Assembly (NCBI GenBank): GCA_041752115.1
Contig: JBGSHS010000375.1
Coordinates: forward strand, 1 to 64,000
Length of the DNA stretch: 64,000 bases
DNA from: JAJRVM01 sp041752115
GTDB taxonomy: Bacteria > Planctomycetota > Planctomycetia > Pirellulales > Pirellulaceae
Direction: 5' to 3'
Under the pieces are notes generated by a model, which ran no database searches, was not told the origin of the DNA, and saw nothing but the letters and a program-made list of their open reading frames with translations. The position numbers were made by a program, and so were the translations under genes. Shown one piece after another: positions 45,799 through 54,896 of this stretch (position 1 is the first letter of the stretch; each line of letters starts with the position of its first letter).

Positions 45799-48700
45799 GT
45801 GCCGATAACGCAAAGATCCACTTTCTTTGGGCGTCGCTCGCTCCTGATACTGGTCGTGGTTTTCTTCTTGGTGCCGTTCGCGCTGCGGGGAGCCCGCATC
45901 GCGGTGCAGCACATGCGAAATGACGTCAAGGATTGGCTGCCGGCTGATTTCCCGGAGACAGCGGAACTCGACTGGTTCCGCCAGCACTTTCTGGGCGAGC
46001 AGTTCGTGGTCATCAGCTGGGACGGCTGTGGGGTGGGGGGAACCGATGAGCGGTTGAAACTCTTCCTGGCGAAGCTGCGGCCGGAACAGCCTCCCGTCCC
46101 CCGTTCTCACGCTGCCGACGAGCCCGTGACGGAGGCGCCTGGGGTGGCCACCGACGCGGCTGCTGAGAGTGACGCGGACGCTGCCGGATCCGCGATCATT
46201 TCGCCGCTGCAACATCTCGACCGGCCGGGGTTCATAGGCGATACCCTGGGGCTCTACACGCCAGAAGACGACCACTTCAACTGGGGAGGACGGCAAGAGA
46301 AGTGGCTCAAGGGAAACGATGGATCGGGCGCGAAGTGGTATTTCATCACGCCGGCAGGGGACTTATACCGCTGGGATGACACCGACGGTATCGCGTCGGC
46401 TGCCTGGCGTGCGCTGCGCCGTCAGTGGTCTGAGCCGGAACTCAAGGGCGAGTTAGTCCACTGTTTTGGCACGGAACTTGGTCCTTGGTACTACAAACAT
46501 CCTCGGCGCCTGCGCGCTCAGTTGTTCAAGACTGTGACCACGGGGCCGGCGATTCTGCAGAGCCTGACTGGCCCGCAAGGCGTTCTGAAGGATGATCCGG
46601 AAGAGGCGCAGCGCCGCCTGACTGGGACACTCTTCGGCCCGGATGGAACGCAGACCTGTCTGATCGTGACGCTCACTGACGCGGCGCGGCATGACCTCCA
46701 CCAGGTGCTGGGACGTGGCATGTTGGGCCGACCGTTGGGGCGCTTGTACGAGATCGGGGCAGAGGTCAACTTATCGCAGGAATCGCTGCGGCTCGGCGGA
46801 CCGCCGGTTGACAATGTGGCCATCGATGAAGAGGGGACGATCACGCTGGTCAGGCTGATTGGCTACAGTATCGCTCTGGGCCTCGTGCTGTCATACCTTT
46901 GTTTTCGAAGTGTGACGGCCACCATCATGGTGCTGTTTGTCGGGGGACTCAGCGCGATACTGAGTCTCTCACTGGTGTACTGGGGTGGAAGCTCCGTCGA
47001 TGCGATCATGATGTCGATGCCCTCGCTGGTCTACGTCTTGGGACTGGCAGGCGCGGCGCACATCATCAACTATTATCACGCGGCGGTGGAAGAGCACGGA
47101 TACGTGGGGGCGCCGGGGCGAGCGATTCGACATGGTTGGAAGCCCGCTTTGCTGTGTAACGTGACCACGGCCATCGGGCTGGCGTCGTTGGCCACGAGTG
47201 ACCTGATCCCCATCCGCAATTTCGGCATCTTCGCCGCGATCGGAGTGCTGGCCACCTTACTGATCCTGTTTACTTACCTGCCCGCCTCCCTGGAGATGTT
47301 TCCGCAATCGCTCCGAACCCGCCGGCAGGAACCGACGGAATCCGACTCGCGGCTGGGGCGTTTCCTGGCGAACTTCTGGACTCATCTGGGCGGCTTCTGC
47401 ATCCGCCACTACCGCCTGGTATCGCTGGGGTGTATTGCCGTCATCTGCGGCGTGGGCTGGGGTGTGACACGCATCGAGACCTCAGTCAATATGCTCAAGA
47501 TGTTTCACAGCGAGGCCCAGATCATCAAGAACTATGTCTGGTTGGAGTCGCATATCGGGCGGCTGGTTCCTATGGAACTGGTCGTGAAGGTCGATCCCGA
47601 CGCGCTCCTTCCACCGGCCAGTGAATTGCAGACCCAGCAGGAACCGAGCACCCAACAGCAGTATCAACTCAGTTTTCTTGAGCGTCTGGAACTGGCGGAT
47701 CGCGTGCAGCGCGTGATCGAACGGGAGTTTGGTCCGCGGGGCCAGAACCTGGTCGGACGCGGCTTGAGTGCTGCCACCTTTGCCCCGGAGCTTCCCGCTG
47801 CCAAAGGTGATACGGCTACGTTTGCCCGGCGCGGAGTCACCAATCGCCAGCTCGAAGCGCATCGGGCTGAGTTCCTCAGTTCCGATTACTTGCGGATGGA
47901 CGCGGAAAGCGGGAGTGAGTTGTGGCGCATCAGTCTGCGAGTGGCTGCCACGAAAGGAATTGACTACGGCGCGTTTGTCGCCGATCTGAAGTCGGCCGTG
48001 GAACCGGTGCTGTCCGCCTATGATTGCCGCGAACAGGTCCTTCGCGACGTCGTCGAACAGCGTGGCGGCAAGCGACCTGTGGGTGCGAAGGTCCTGTTGC
48101 TGGGACTGCCTTCGGCCGCACTGGCCAACGATCTGTGGGATAAGTCTTCGGCCAACGCGGCCAGTCTGGACACGGCGGCGCCGGAGCAAGGTGATCGTGA
48201 CGTGATGCCGGTCAACGGCCAGAAGATCTTTGCACGCACCTTGCATGACCTGCTCAACGTGTCGCGACTGCGAGTTGCCGCGCACGTCGCCGACACCACG
48301 CCACTGCCCGAGAACTGGCGTGACATCGTGGCCCAATACGACTGCGTCGTTCTGTTGGACGACACCGGATATGATGTAGCGGCGGTCCAGTCGGCTGCCC
48401 AGCGGCTGATCGATGCTCGCCAGTACCATCACCTTCCATCGACGGTCGACTTGACGCCAGCTGCCGGATCCGCCACGCCTGAAACCGCGAAGTTCGCTGC
48501 CGTCTATACGGGCATCGTGCCGATTGTCTACAAGGCGCAACGCACGCTCTTGGACAGTCTGATCCAAAGCACGTTCTGGTCGTTCGTCACCATCACTCCG
48601 CTCATGATCCTCGTGGCCAGAAGTATTCGCGGCGGCCTGGTGGCAATGCTCCCGAATGTCCTGCCGGTGCTCGTTGTATTCGGCGCCATGGGCTGGCTGG

Positions 48701-49209
48701 GTGTGAATGTGGATGTCGGATCCATGATGACCGCCAGTGTCGCGTTGGGGGTGGCTGTCGACGACACCATCCATTACCTCAACTGGTTCCGAGAAGAACT
48801 CGATGTCCTGGGCGATCGCAAGCTGGCGATATTGGCGACCTATCGGCACTGTGCGACTCCCACACTCCAGGCGGCGGTCATCAGCGGCCTGGGACTATCA
48901 ATCTTCGCCCTCAGTACTTTCACCCCGACCCAACGATTCGGAGTCCTCATGCTCGCCATCCTCTGGACGGGGGTTGCTGCCGAACTCGTGTTCTTTCCAG
49001 CGTTGCTGGCGGGCCCGCTGGGAGCTGTCTTCAAGCCGCGCAAGACCAGACAGATCGCGCAGACCGACTCGCGGCAGCGACACACCGTCCATGGCGAGGC
49101 GGAGATTCCCGGTAGCGGTAACGCGCATCTGCAACACCTGCGGGAGCTGTTGTCGGAGCGGGAATTTCACGCCAACGATGGGGATTCTGCGGCGCGCCGC
49201 TGCCCCTGA
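45799..49209 (+). CDS. MMPL/RND superfamily transporter
   Basis: A very large exporter-like protein of about 1136 aa. A first helix (SLLILVVVFFLVPFAL) is followed by a periplasmic domain (about 50-350), a five-helix block (about 355-520, with SALGLVLSYLCF-type helices and GLAGAAHIINYYH), a second helix and large periplasmic domain (about 560-900), and a final five-helix block containing SVALGVAVDDTIHYLNWFRE. The acidic DD in the last motif fits the proton relay of the family. The start is uncertain (GTG 45799 or TTG 45760; neither has a good SD). Lipid or hopanoid export is a typical role. Confidence 0.85.
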   Translation: MPITQRSTFFGRRSLLILVVVFFLVPFALRGARIAVQHMRNDVKDWLPADFPETAELDWFRQHFLGEQFVVISWDGCGVGGTDERLKLFLAKLRPEQPPVPRSHAADEPVTEAPGVATDAAAESDADAAGSAIISPLQHLDRPGFIGDTLGLYTPEDDHFNWGGRQEKWLKGNDGSGAKWYFITPAGDLYRWDDTDGIASAAWRALRRQWSEPELKGELVHCFGTELGPWYYKHPRRLRAQLFKTVTTGPAILQSLTGPQGVLKDDPEEAQRRLTGTLFGPDGTQTCLIVTLTDAARHDLHQVLGRGMLGRPLGRLYEIGAEVNLSQESLRLGGPPVDNVAIDEEGTITLVRLIGYSIALGLVLSYLCFRSVTATIMVLFVGGLSAILSLSLVYWGGSSVDAIMMSMPSLVYVLGLAGAAHIINYYHAAVEEHGYVGAPGRAIRHGWKPALLCNVTTAIGLASLATSDLIPIRNFGIFAAIGVLATLLILFTYLPASLEMFPQSLRTRRQEPTESDSRLGRFLANFWTHLGGFCIRHYRLVSLGCIAVICGVGWGVTRIETSVNMLKMFHSEAQIIKNYVWLESHIGRLVPMELVVKVDPDALLPPASELQTQQEPSTQQQYQLSFLERLELADRVQRVIEREFGPRGQNLVGRGLSAATFAPELPAAKGDTATFARRGVTNRQLEAHRAEFLSSDYLRMDAESGSELWRISLRVAATKGIDYGAFVADLKSAVEPVLSAYDCREQVLRDVVEQRGGKRPVGAKVLLLGLPSAALANDLWDKSSANAASLDTAAPEQGDRDVMPVNGQKIFARTLHDLLNVSRLRVAAHVADTTPLPENWRDIVAQYDCVVLLDDTGYDVAAVQSAAQRLIDARQYHHLPSTVDLTPAAGSATPETAKFAAVYTGIVPIVYKAQRTLLDSLIQSTFWSFVTITPLMILVARSIRGGLVAMLPNVLPVLVVFGAMGWLGVNVDVGSMMTASVALGVAVDDTIHYLNWFREELDVLGDRKLAILATYRHCATPTLQAAVISGLGLSIFALSTFTPTQRFGVLMLAILWTGVAAELVFFPALLAGPLGAVFKPRKTRQIAQTDSRQRHTVHGEAEIPGSGNAHLQHLRELLSEREFHANDGDSAARRCP

Positions 49210-49363
49210 CGGAAGGCCTCATCCAAGTAGAAGGCCGGACGGTATCGTCAGTCATCGAGCCGAAAACGGGGCGCGCCGAGTTCCTGCAGCAGGACCAGGA
49301 ACATGGATCGTCCGGCGTTTCCCACGCGTTGACCACCTGACGGCTTCGGTCACCGAGGCATCC

Positions 49364-49410
49364 GAACCGCAGAATATCGAACAAGGAATGTCCAATGACC
49401 AAGTGGAAGA
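49364..49410 (+). repeat. Dispersed intergenic repeat, copy 6
   Basis: Starts GAACCGCAGAATATCGAAC, continues AAGGAATGTCCAATGACC. Same family as copies at 14906 and 45062. Lies between the convergent RND and sulfatase genes. Confidence 0.75.
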
Positions 49411-49455
49411 ATCACATCGATGCGACCACAGACGCTTGCTTGAAGCCGGTGTGGA

Positions 49456-50949
<1,494 letters not shown>

Positions 50950-50963
50950 GAAAGTGTCTCCCC

Positions 50964-52172
50964 TTAGTGTCGAGGCAGATTCATCTTCTCAATCAGGCTC
51001 CGGATTCCCTCCGCGTCAAAGTCGCTTGGGCGGGGCTGAGCCAGATCGATCTCCAGTTCCTTCAGCGTGGGCGTCTGGGACGGCACTCCGCCAGTGGGCA
51101 CCTCAGCCCCGGCGATCCAAACCAGTGCGTTAAGCACCATCGTGCGGTAGCTATCCTGCGCCCAGTTCCAATGTGTGTGCATTCCGGTGAACCCGAAGCC
51201 GCGTCCGCCGTCGGGCCGTTCATACACCCAGCCGACCACCTCGGGCATCCCTTGGCGGGCACGCACCGACGGGTTGCCGCTGTGCGCGCCGTCCGGTCCG
51301 TCACGCGTGCTGTCCGGCGGCACGGCCTGCAGGATCGGCGTGACACCCTTCATGTCGGCGACAAACCGCATATGGTAATACCACTCATCGCTGACCTTAA
51401 ACGGCTTGAGCCCGCGCGCGACGGGATGGTCGGGGAAGGCAGTGAAGTCCGCCTCCCAGTGCGGGTTCACTGACCAGTGCTGCTCGTACGATCCGCCGAT
51501 CCACTGGATGAGCTGCTCGACGGAGTCGTTTCGGCCAGGGTCGAGCGTGTAGTGGATGCAGCCGAGTCCCACGCCGCGATCCATCAGCGGCTTGAGCTGG
51601 GCCGCATACTTGTTCACCAGCATGCCGCCGTCGCTACCGAGCATGATGGCGGTGGCATCGTCGAGGACGCCTTCGTCCTTGGGCCACTCCTCGCCGCAAA
51701 CCACCGCAGTGACGGCCGGAACGTTTTCGTTGAGCATGCGTGCGAGCATGCGAAAGGCAGGTCCGTAGGCATGCCCGCCATACCCGTGACTGGCCGAAGC
51801 GTGAATCAAGACGATCTTCTTCTTCGCAGGTTCGGGCTGCGATCGTGACTCCAAGTTCAGACCGTGGGCGGCGGGCCTGGTCTTGTGCCACGCCAAATGG
51901 GCCGCGGTGAGCGGCCGGACCACGTCCGAATGTTGAGGGGCGACGCTCGTCGTTTCGTCCGAATTCGCCGCCACCCGGTCGACCTGCGACGTCTGTGCAT
52001 CACATTTGCCGAAACAGGAAGAATCTCCCCAGCCCATGTCGTCGATGAAGACCAACACGATATTTGGCTGACGAGGTGACGCGGCGAATAGTCCCTGGAG
52101 GAATACTGCCAGCAGCAGGCCGGCCGACGACAGGAACACGATCGTTGCTCTCAGGCTGTGACGCCGGTGCAT
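50964..52172 (-). CDS. Chimera: sulfatase N-terminus fused to ThuA-like domain
   Basis: A 402-aa exported protein from ATG 52172. After the signal peptide, PNIVLVFIDDMGWGDSSCFG and DAQTSQVDRVAA are the first 45 residues of a sulfatase, but the catalytic CxPxR region is absent. After about 45 residues of unrelated linker the chain becomes a full ThuA-like (trehalose-utilisation/GATase-like) domain: KKKIVLIHASASHGYGGHAY, LARMLNENVP, NPHWEADF, DEWYYHMRF and GRGFGFTGMHTHWNW. The frame is open throughout. An in-frame deletion joining two neighbouring genes is the simplest explanation. ThuA domains occur widely in planctomycete carbohydrate loci; activity is unknown. Confidence 0.82.
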   Translation of the reverse strand: MHRRHSLRATIVFLSSAGLLLAVFLQGLFAASPRQPNIVLVFIDDMGWGDSSCFGKCDAQTSQVDRVAANSDETTSVAPQHSDVVRPLTAAHLAWHKTRPAAHGLNLESRSQPEPAKKKIVLIHASASHGYGGHAYGPAFRMLARMLNENVPAVTAVVCGEEWPKDEGVLDDATAIMLGSDGGMLVNKYAAQLKPLMDRGVGLGCIHYTLDPGRNDSVEQLIQWIGGSYEQHWSVNPHWEADFTAFPDHPVARGLKPFKVSDEWYYHMRFVADMKGVTPILQAVPPDSTRDGPDGAHSGNPSVRARQGMPEVVGWVYERPDGGRGFGFTGMHTHWNWAQDSYRTMVLNALVWIAGAEVPTGGVPSQTPTLKELEIDLAQPRPSDFDAEGIRSLIEKMNLPRH

Positions 52173-52393
52173 TCTCTCAGGCCTTTCTGCTGTGCTGTGT
52201 GTCGAGGTCGAAGTCCCTATGCTACCATATCGTCTTCCCGTATTGGACTCCCAGAGATCCACCAATTTGATCCACGATCTTGATCAGAGGCCGAAGGACC
52301 AGGGCACGTCAATGAAGCGCGTCAGCCCAAACCAGGATCCCCTGAGGATGAACAGCCATTCTGTGGTCATGCGGGCGCACCATTCGACCTTCG

Positions 52394-52526
52394 CTAAGAT
52401 GCGGTAGGTTCGGTCAACTCGGCGGCATTTTCCAGCTTCGGTTGCAGGCGGGATGCCGCCTGCGAATCAAGGCTCCGTGCGATCAACACGACCAGCGAGG
52501 CGGAGAAGAGGGCGATCAGGCAGACT
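52394..52526 (-). pseudogene. C-terminal remnant of a membrane transporter
   Basis: A minus-strand frame without start reads CLIALFSASLVVLIARSL followed by a polar tail and TAG at 52394. It resembles the last helix and tail of an MFS-type transporter. It lies directly after the broken DGC gene in the arsenic region, where transporter genes are common. Weak evidence. Confidence 0.35.
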
Positions 52527-52562
52527 GATCACGCGTTCCTAAGTTCCAGACGAACCTCCCTG

Positions 52563-52868
52563 TCACACGGCCAGTGCCGCATGGGCAGCCGCAGCGATCT
52601 TGTTGCTGTTTTCGGCGGTTGCCGGCGTTCGCCCTTTCTCCAGTCCGAGATCGGAAGCCCGCACGTGTGCGAACTAGTGACAGCCGGCTTCCTCCAGTGT
52701 CTTACGCGTGCAGTCCTGCGGGCAACCATCGATGGCGACGATCCACCGGGCTGCCCGGGTCGTCGCCATGATACGGCTGACGCGTCCCCCCGCGCCAGCC
52801 AGGAAGAACATCTTCCCGGCGCCCTCGGCGGCGGGTTGGCGAGCGTCATATGCCGCAACAAGGCGCAC
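52563..52868 (-). pseudogene. DGC-domain zinc-binding protein, N-terminally truncated and interrupted by TAG
   Basis: The frame shows the DGC signature GKMFFLAGAGGRVSRIMATT and IVAIDGCPQDCTRKTLEEAG. A TAG at 52674-52676 then stops it, but the same frame continues with FAHVRASDLGLEKG, the expected DGC C-terminal half, to TGA at 52563. The usual N-terminal CSG motif is missing. Both a 5' deletion and a nonsense change (probably CAG to TAG) are inferred. Family members accompany thioredoxin-like proteins and permeases in arsenic loci. Confidence 0.75.
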
Positions 52869-52871
52869 GTC

Positions 52872-53105
52872 TTACTGCAAGAGCTTCGCAATCTCGTCCG
52901 GTGAAGGCACCTTGCCCACCAGCTTCACTTCACCGTCGACCGCCAGCGCCGGCGTCATCATCACGCCAAAGCCGGTGATCACGTTGATGTCGGTGATCTT
53001 TTCGACCAACGCGTCGATTCCGTGGCTGCGGACCGCTTCTTCCACATTGTGTTTGAGCTTTTCGCACTTCGCACAACCCGGACCCAAAACCTGCACCAGT
53101 TTCAC
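52872..53105 (-). CDS. Small redox-active disulfide (thioredoxin-family) protein
   Basis: A 77-aa thioredoxin-fold protein with the active site GPGCAKC (CxxC) and the cis-Pro segment VMMTPALAVDGEV. The start is GTG at 53105, 5 nt after GGAGGT. Such proteins are encoded with ArsP permeases and DGC proteins, and probably reduce the permease or arsenic species. It is the only intact gene in this small unit. Its start overlaps the stop of the collapsed permease ORF (GTGA). Confidence 0.88.
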   Translation of the reverse strand: MKLVQVLGPGCAKCEKLKHNVEEAVRSHGIDALVEKITDINVITGFGVMMTPALAVDGEVKLVGKVPSPDEIAKLLQ

Positions 53106-53266
53106 AACACACCTCCATTTGCCAAGCCCACAACGCCGTGCGATGTGGGCTCTGCGAAGAGCTTCCAGCACGGCCTGTTGGATCCGCGCGTCGGTAAGTT
53201 TACGCAATAAGCGAACAGAAACACGGCCACGAGTGCCGCCAGGATGCTCCATTCTCTTTCGTTCAT
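53102..53266 (-). pseudogene. Collapsed ArsP-type permease
   Basis: ATG at 53266 (after AAGGAAGAG) starts MNEREWSILAALVAVFLFAY, the first helix of ArsP/DUF318 permeases. The frame then shifts, and the alternative frame carries TDARIQQAVLEALRRAHIAR, the next conserved segment. All later helices (about 300 residues) are absent, and the DNA goes straight into the thioredoxin start region. A frameshift plus a deletion of about 0.9 kb is inferred. The remaining ORF codes for 54 aa. Confidence 0.7.
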
Positions 53267-53293
53267 CGCTCTCTTCCTTCAGCGACTCGTGTC

Positions 53294-53322
53294 ATTACTG
53301 GGTTATTTGGCAAAAACGACAA
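53294..53322 (-). promoter_or_regulatory. Promoter/ArsR site of the permease-thioredoxin unit
   Basis: Read on the minus strand: -35 TTGTCG (53322-53317), 17-bp spacer, -10 AGTAAT (53299-53294). The 16-bp TTGTCGTTTTTGCCAA (53322-53307) matches the length and ends of the operator before the second arsR (TTGGCTAAATTGCCAA, 53732-53717). Confidence 0.55.
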
Positions 53323-53364
53323 GTGTCTTCTCGGCGTAGAACGTGTGCCGTTCCTGCTCAGGAC

Positions 53365-53688
53365 CTAAACGAGAAGCTCGTGCTGGTCGCGGGCACGACA
53401 AGCGAGCACCGATTCCACACACTCGAAGAATTTCAGAAGGCACTTCACACGCAGTCGGTAGAACACCATCTGGCCGCGTTTTTGATCCACGATCAACCCG
53501 GCATTTTTCAGTACAGCCAGGTGTCGCGAGACGGTGGACATGTCCGAACCGATCATCTCGGTCAACTCGCACACACAGCGCTCTTCGACCTGCGAGAGTT
53601 CGTCGACGATCAGGAGGCGGGCGGGATGGGCCAGCGCCTTGATGACCTGGGCTCGCGCTTCGTAACGGGCTAGACGTTTGGCATCCAT
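53365..53688 (-). CDS. arsR: ArsR/SmtB family metalloregulator (second copy)
   Basis: A 107-aa winged-helix repressor. It includes IKALAHPARLLIVDEL, the metal-site motif RCVCELTEMI (paired Cys as in alpha-3-type As(III) sensors), and the recognition helix DMSTVSRHLAVLKNAGLI. AGAGGT precedes the ATG at 53688. Its promoter carries a palindromic operator and a similar site lies in front of the next unit, so it likely represses both. Distinct from the ArsR at 58075. Confidence 0.9.
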   Translation of the reverse strand: MDAKRLARYEARAQVIKALAHPARLLIVDELSQVEERCVCELTEMIGSDMSTVSRHLAVLKNAGLIVDQKRGQMVFYRLRVKCLLKFFECVESVLACRARDQHELLV

Positions 53689-53716
53689 AGGTACCTCTTG
53701 CATCGGCTCCGGATGC

Positions 53717-53750
53717 TTGGCAATTTAGCCAAATATCCTGTAGACGTCAA
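53717..53750 (-). promoter_or_regulatory. Promoter and operator of the second arsR
   Basis: Read on the minus strand: -35 TTGACG (53750-53745), 17-bp spacer, -10 TAAATT (53727-53722). The operator TTGGC-N6-GCCAA (53717-53732) covers the -10. A binding repressor would block RNA polymerase. Confidence 0.7.
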
Positions 53751-53856
53751 TCCCGCTCGCCGGAACCCCCTGTACGACGAATCTGGCGATACCCCCACAA
53801 GCCCTGTCGAGCGCACGGTCACGAACCACCAGCCGCCGTCCGCGACATCGCCTGTC

Positions 53857-54312
53857 TTACGGTGCCGCGATGGAGTTCGCCCGTTCCAGAACCTGCGGGA
53901 GGTTGTCCACGAAATCTCGAATCTCATCACGCACCCGGCGATAGACGAGCCGCTTTTCTTTCTGGCGTTCGACCGCTCGTGCAAGCGAAGGAGGATCATC
54001 GAACGGCAGGCGGATGGTCCGCGTCTTGCCCGGGAAAACCGGGCACAGCTCCGCTGCTTCATGGCAGACGGTAATGACGAAATCGATGTCTTCGGCAAGG
54101 AAATCCCGCACGTAGTGTGTCTCCTGCCCCGCGATATCCACGCCGGCCTCGCTCATGACCTCGACCGCCAACGGATCCACGCGGCGAGGTTCAATTCCAG
54201 CCGAGAAGGGATTGAGTCTGTCGCCGTGCAGGTGACGCGCCCAGCCCTCGGCCATCTGGCTGCGGCAGGAGTTGCCAATACACACGAACAGTACGTTCCA
54301 TTTGCGGGACAC
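53857..54312 (-). CDS. arsC: Arsenate reductase, LMW-phosphatase type (copy 1)
   Basis: A 151-aa thioredoxin-coupled arsenate reductase. The P-loop VCIGNSCRSQMAEGW contains the nucleophilic Cys; the second and third redox cysteines are in VCHEAAELCPVFPG; FDDPP gives the general acid Asp. It reduces As(V) to As(III). It shares one base with the stop of the preceding arsC copy (TGATG). Moderately diverged from that copy, so an old duplication is likely. Confidence 0.93.
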   Translation of the reverse strand: MSRKWNVLFVCIGNSCRSQMAEGWARHLHGDRLNPFSAGIEPRRVDPLAVEVMSEAGVDIAGQETHYVRDFLAEDIDFVITVCHEAAELCPVFPGKTRTIRLPFDDPPSLARAVERQKEKRLVYRRVRDEIRDFVDNLPQVLERANSIAAP

Positions 54313-54752
54313 TATCGAGCCTCCTGCAAGAGGGATTCAGGCAGTGTTTCGACAAACGCGCGGATCTCGTCACGCACTCGGCGATAGGGGGCCAGTCGTT
54401 CGTCGTCCGTTTTGGCGTTGGCCGCCAGTCGCGGCGGATCGTCGAATCCTGCGTGGACGACCGTGGCCTTGCCCGGAAATACGGGGCACGAATCGTGCGC
54501 ATGACCGCAGACGGTGACGACGTAGTCAAGCTGTACGTCGTGCAGATCGCCGACGAGTTTGGATCGCTGGCCCGATATGTCGACACCCGCCTCGGCCATG
54601 ACGTGGACCGCGTTGGGGTTCAGTCCATGCGCCTCGATTCCAGCCGAATACGGCTCGATCTCGCTCCCTTTGAGGTGGCGAGCCCAACCCTCCGCCATCT
54701 GACTCCGACAGGAGTTACCGGTACAGAGAAACAGTACTTTCAGTCGCTGCAT
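54312..54752 (-). CDS. arsC: Arsenate reductase, LMW-phosphatase type (copy 2)
   Basis: A 146-aa homologue of the next gene with the same catalytic set: LCTGNSCRSQMAEGW, VCGHAHDSCPVFPG and FDDPP. ATG at 54752 follows AGGGAG; the frame is open upstream without homology. Tandem arsC genes may differ in reductant or substrate range. Confidence 0.93.
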   Translation of the reverse strand: MQRLKVLFLCTGNSCRSQMAEGWARHLKGSEIEPYSAGIEAHGLNPNAVHVMAEAGVDISGQRSKLVGDLHDVQLDYVVTVCGHAHDSCPVFPGKATVVHAGFDDPPRLAANAKTDDERLAPYRRVRDEIRAFVETLPESLLQEAR

Positions 54753-54865
54753 GTTTGGCTCCCTCGATTCTTGTCGCGTTTGCGCGGCGGGTGCGCGCGA
54801 CACTGCCTTGAAACCCGGCGCTGCCGCCCGCTCAGCAGCGCCCACGTCATTCTCCTACATCTCGG

Positions 54866-54892
54866 TGCCTCCGTGCCTCCGTGAGAAACCGT
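54866..54892. repeat. GTGCCTCCGTGCCTCCGTGAGAAA-type element
   Basis: A short tract with two tandem GTGCCTCC-like units between arsA and arsC. I associate this sequence type with intergenic repeats of planctomycetes, but only one copy is in the window. Confidence 0.35.
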
Positions 54893-54896
54893 TCGT

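Noticed and set aside
47482..48849. 455-codon open frame on the minus strand
   Set aside because: Antisense to the RND transporter; Arg/His-rich composition without domain pattern, a typical high-GC shadow frame.
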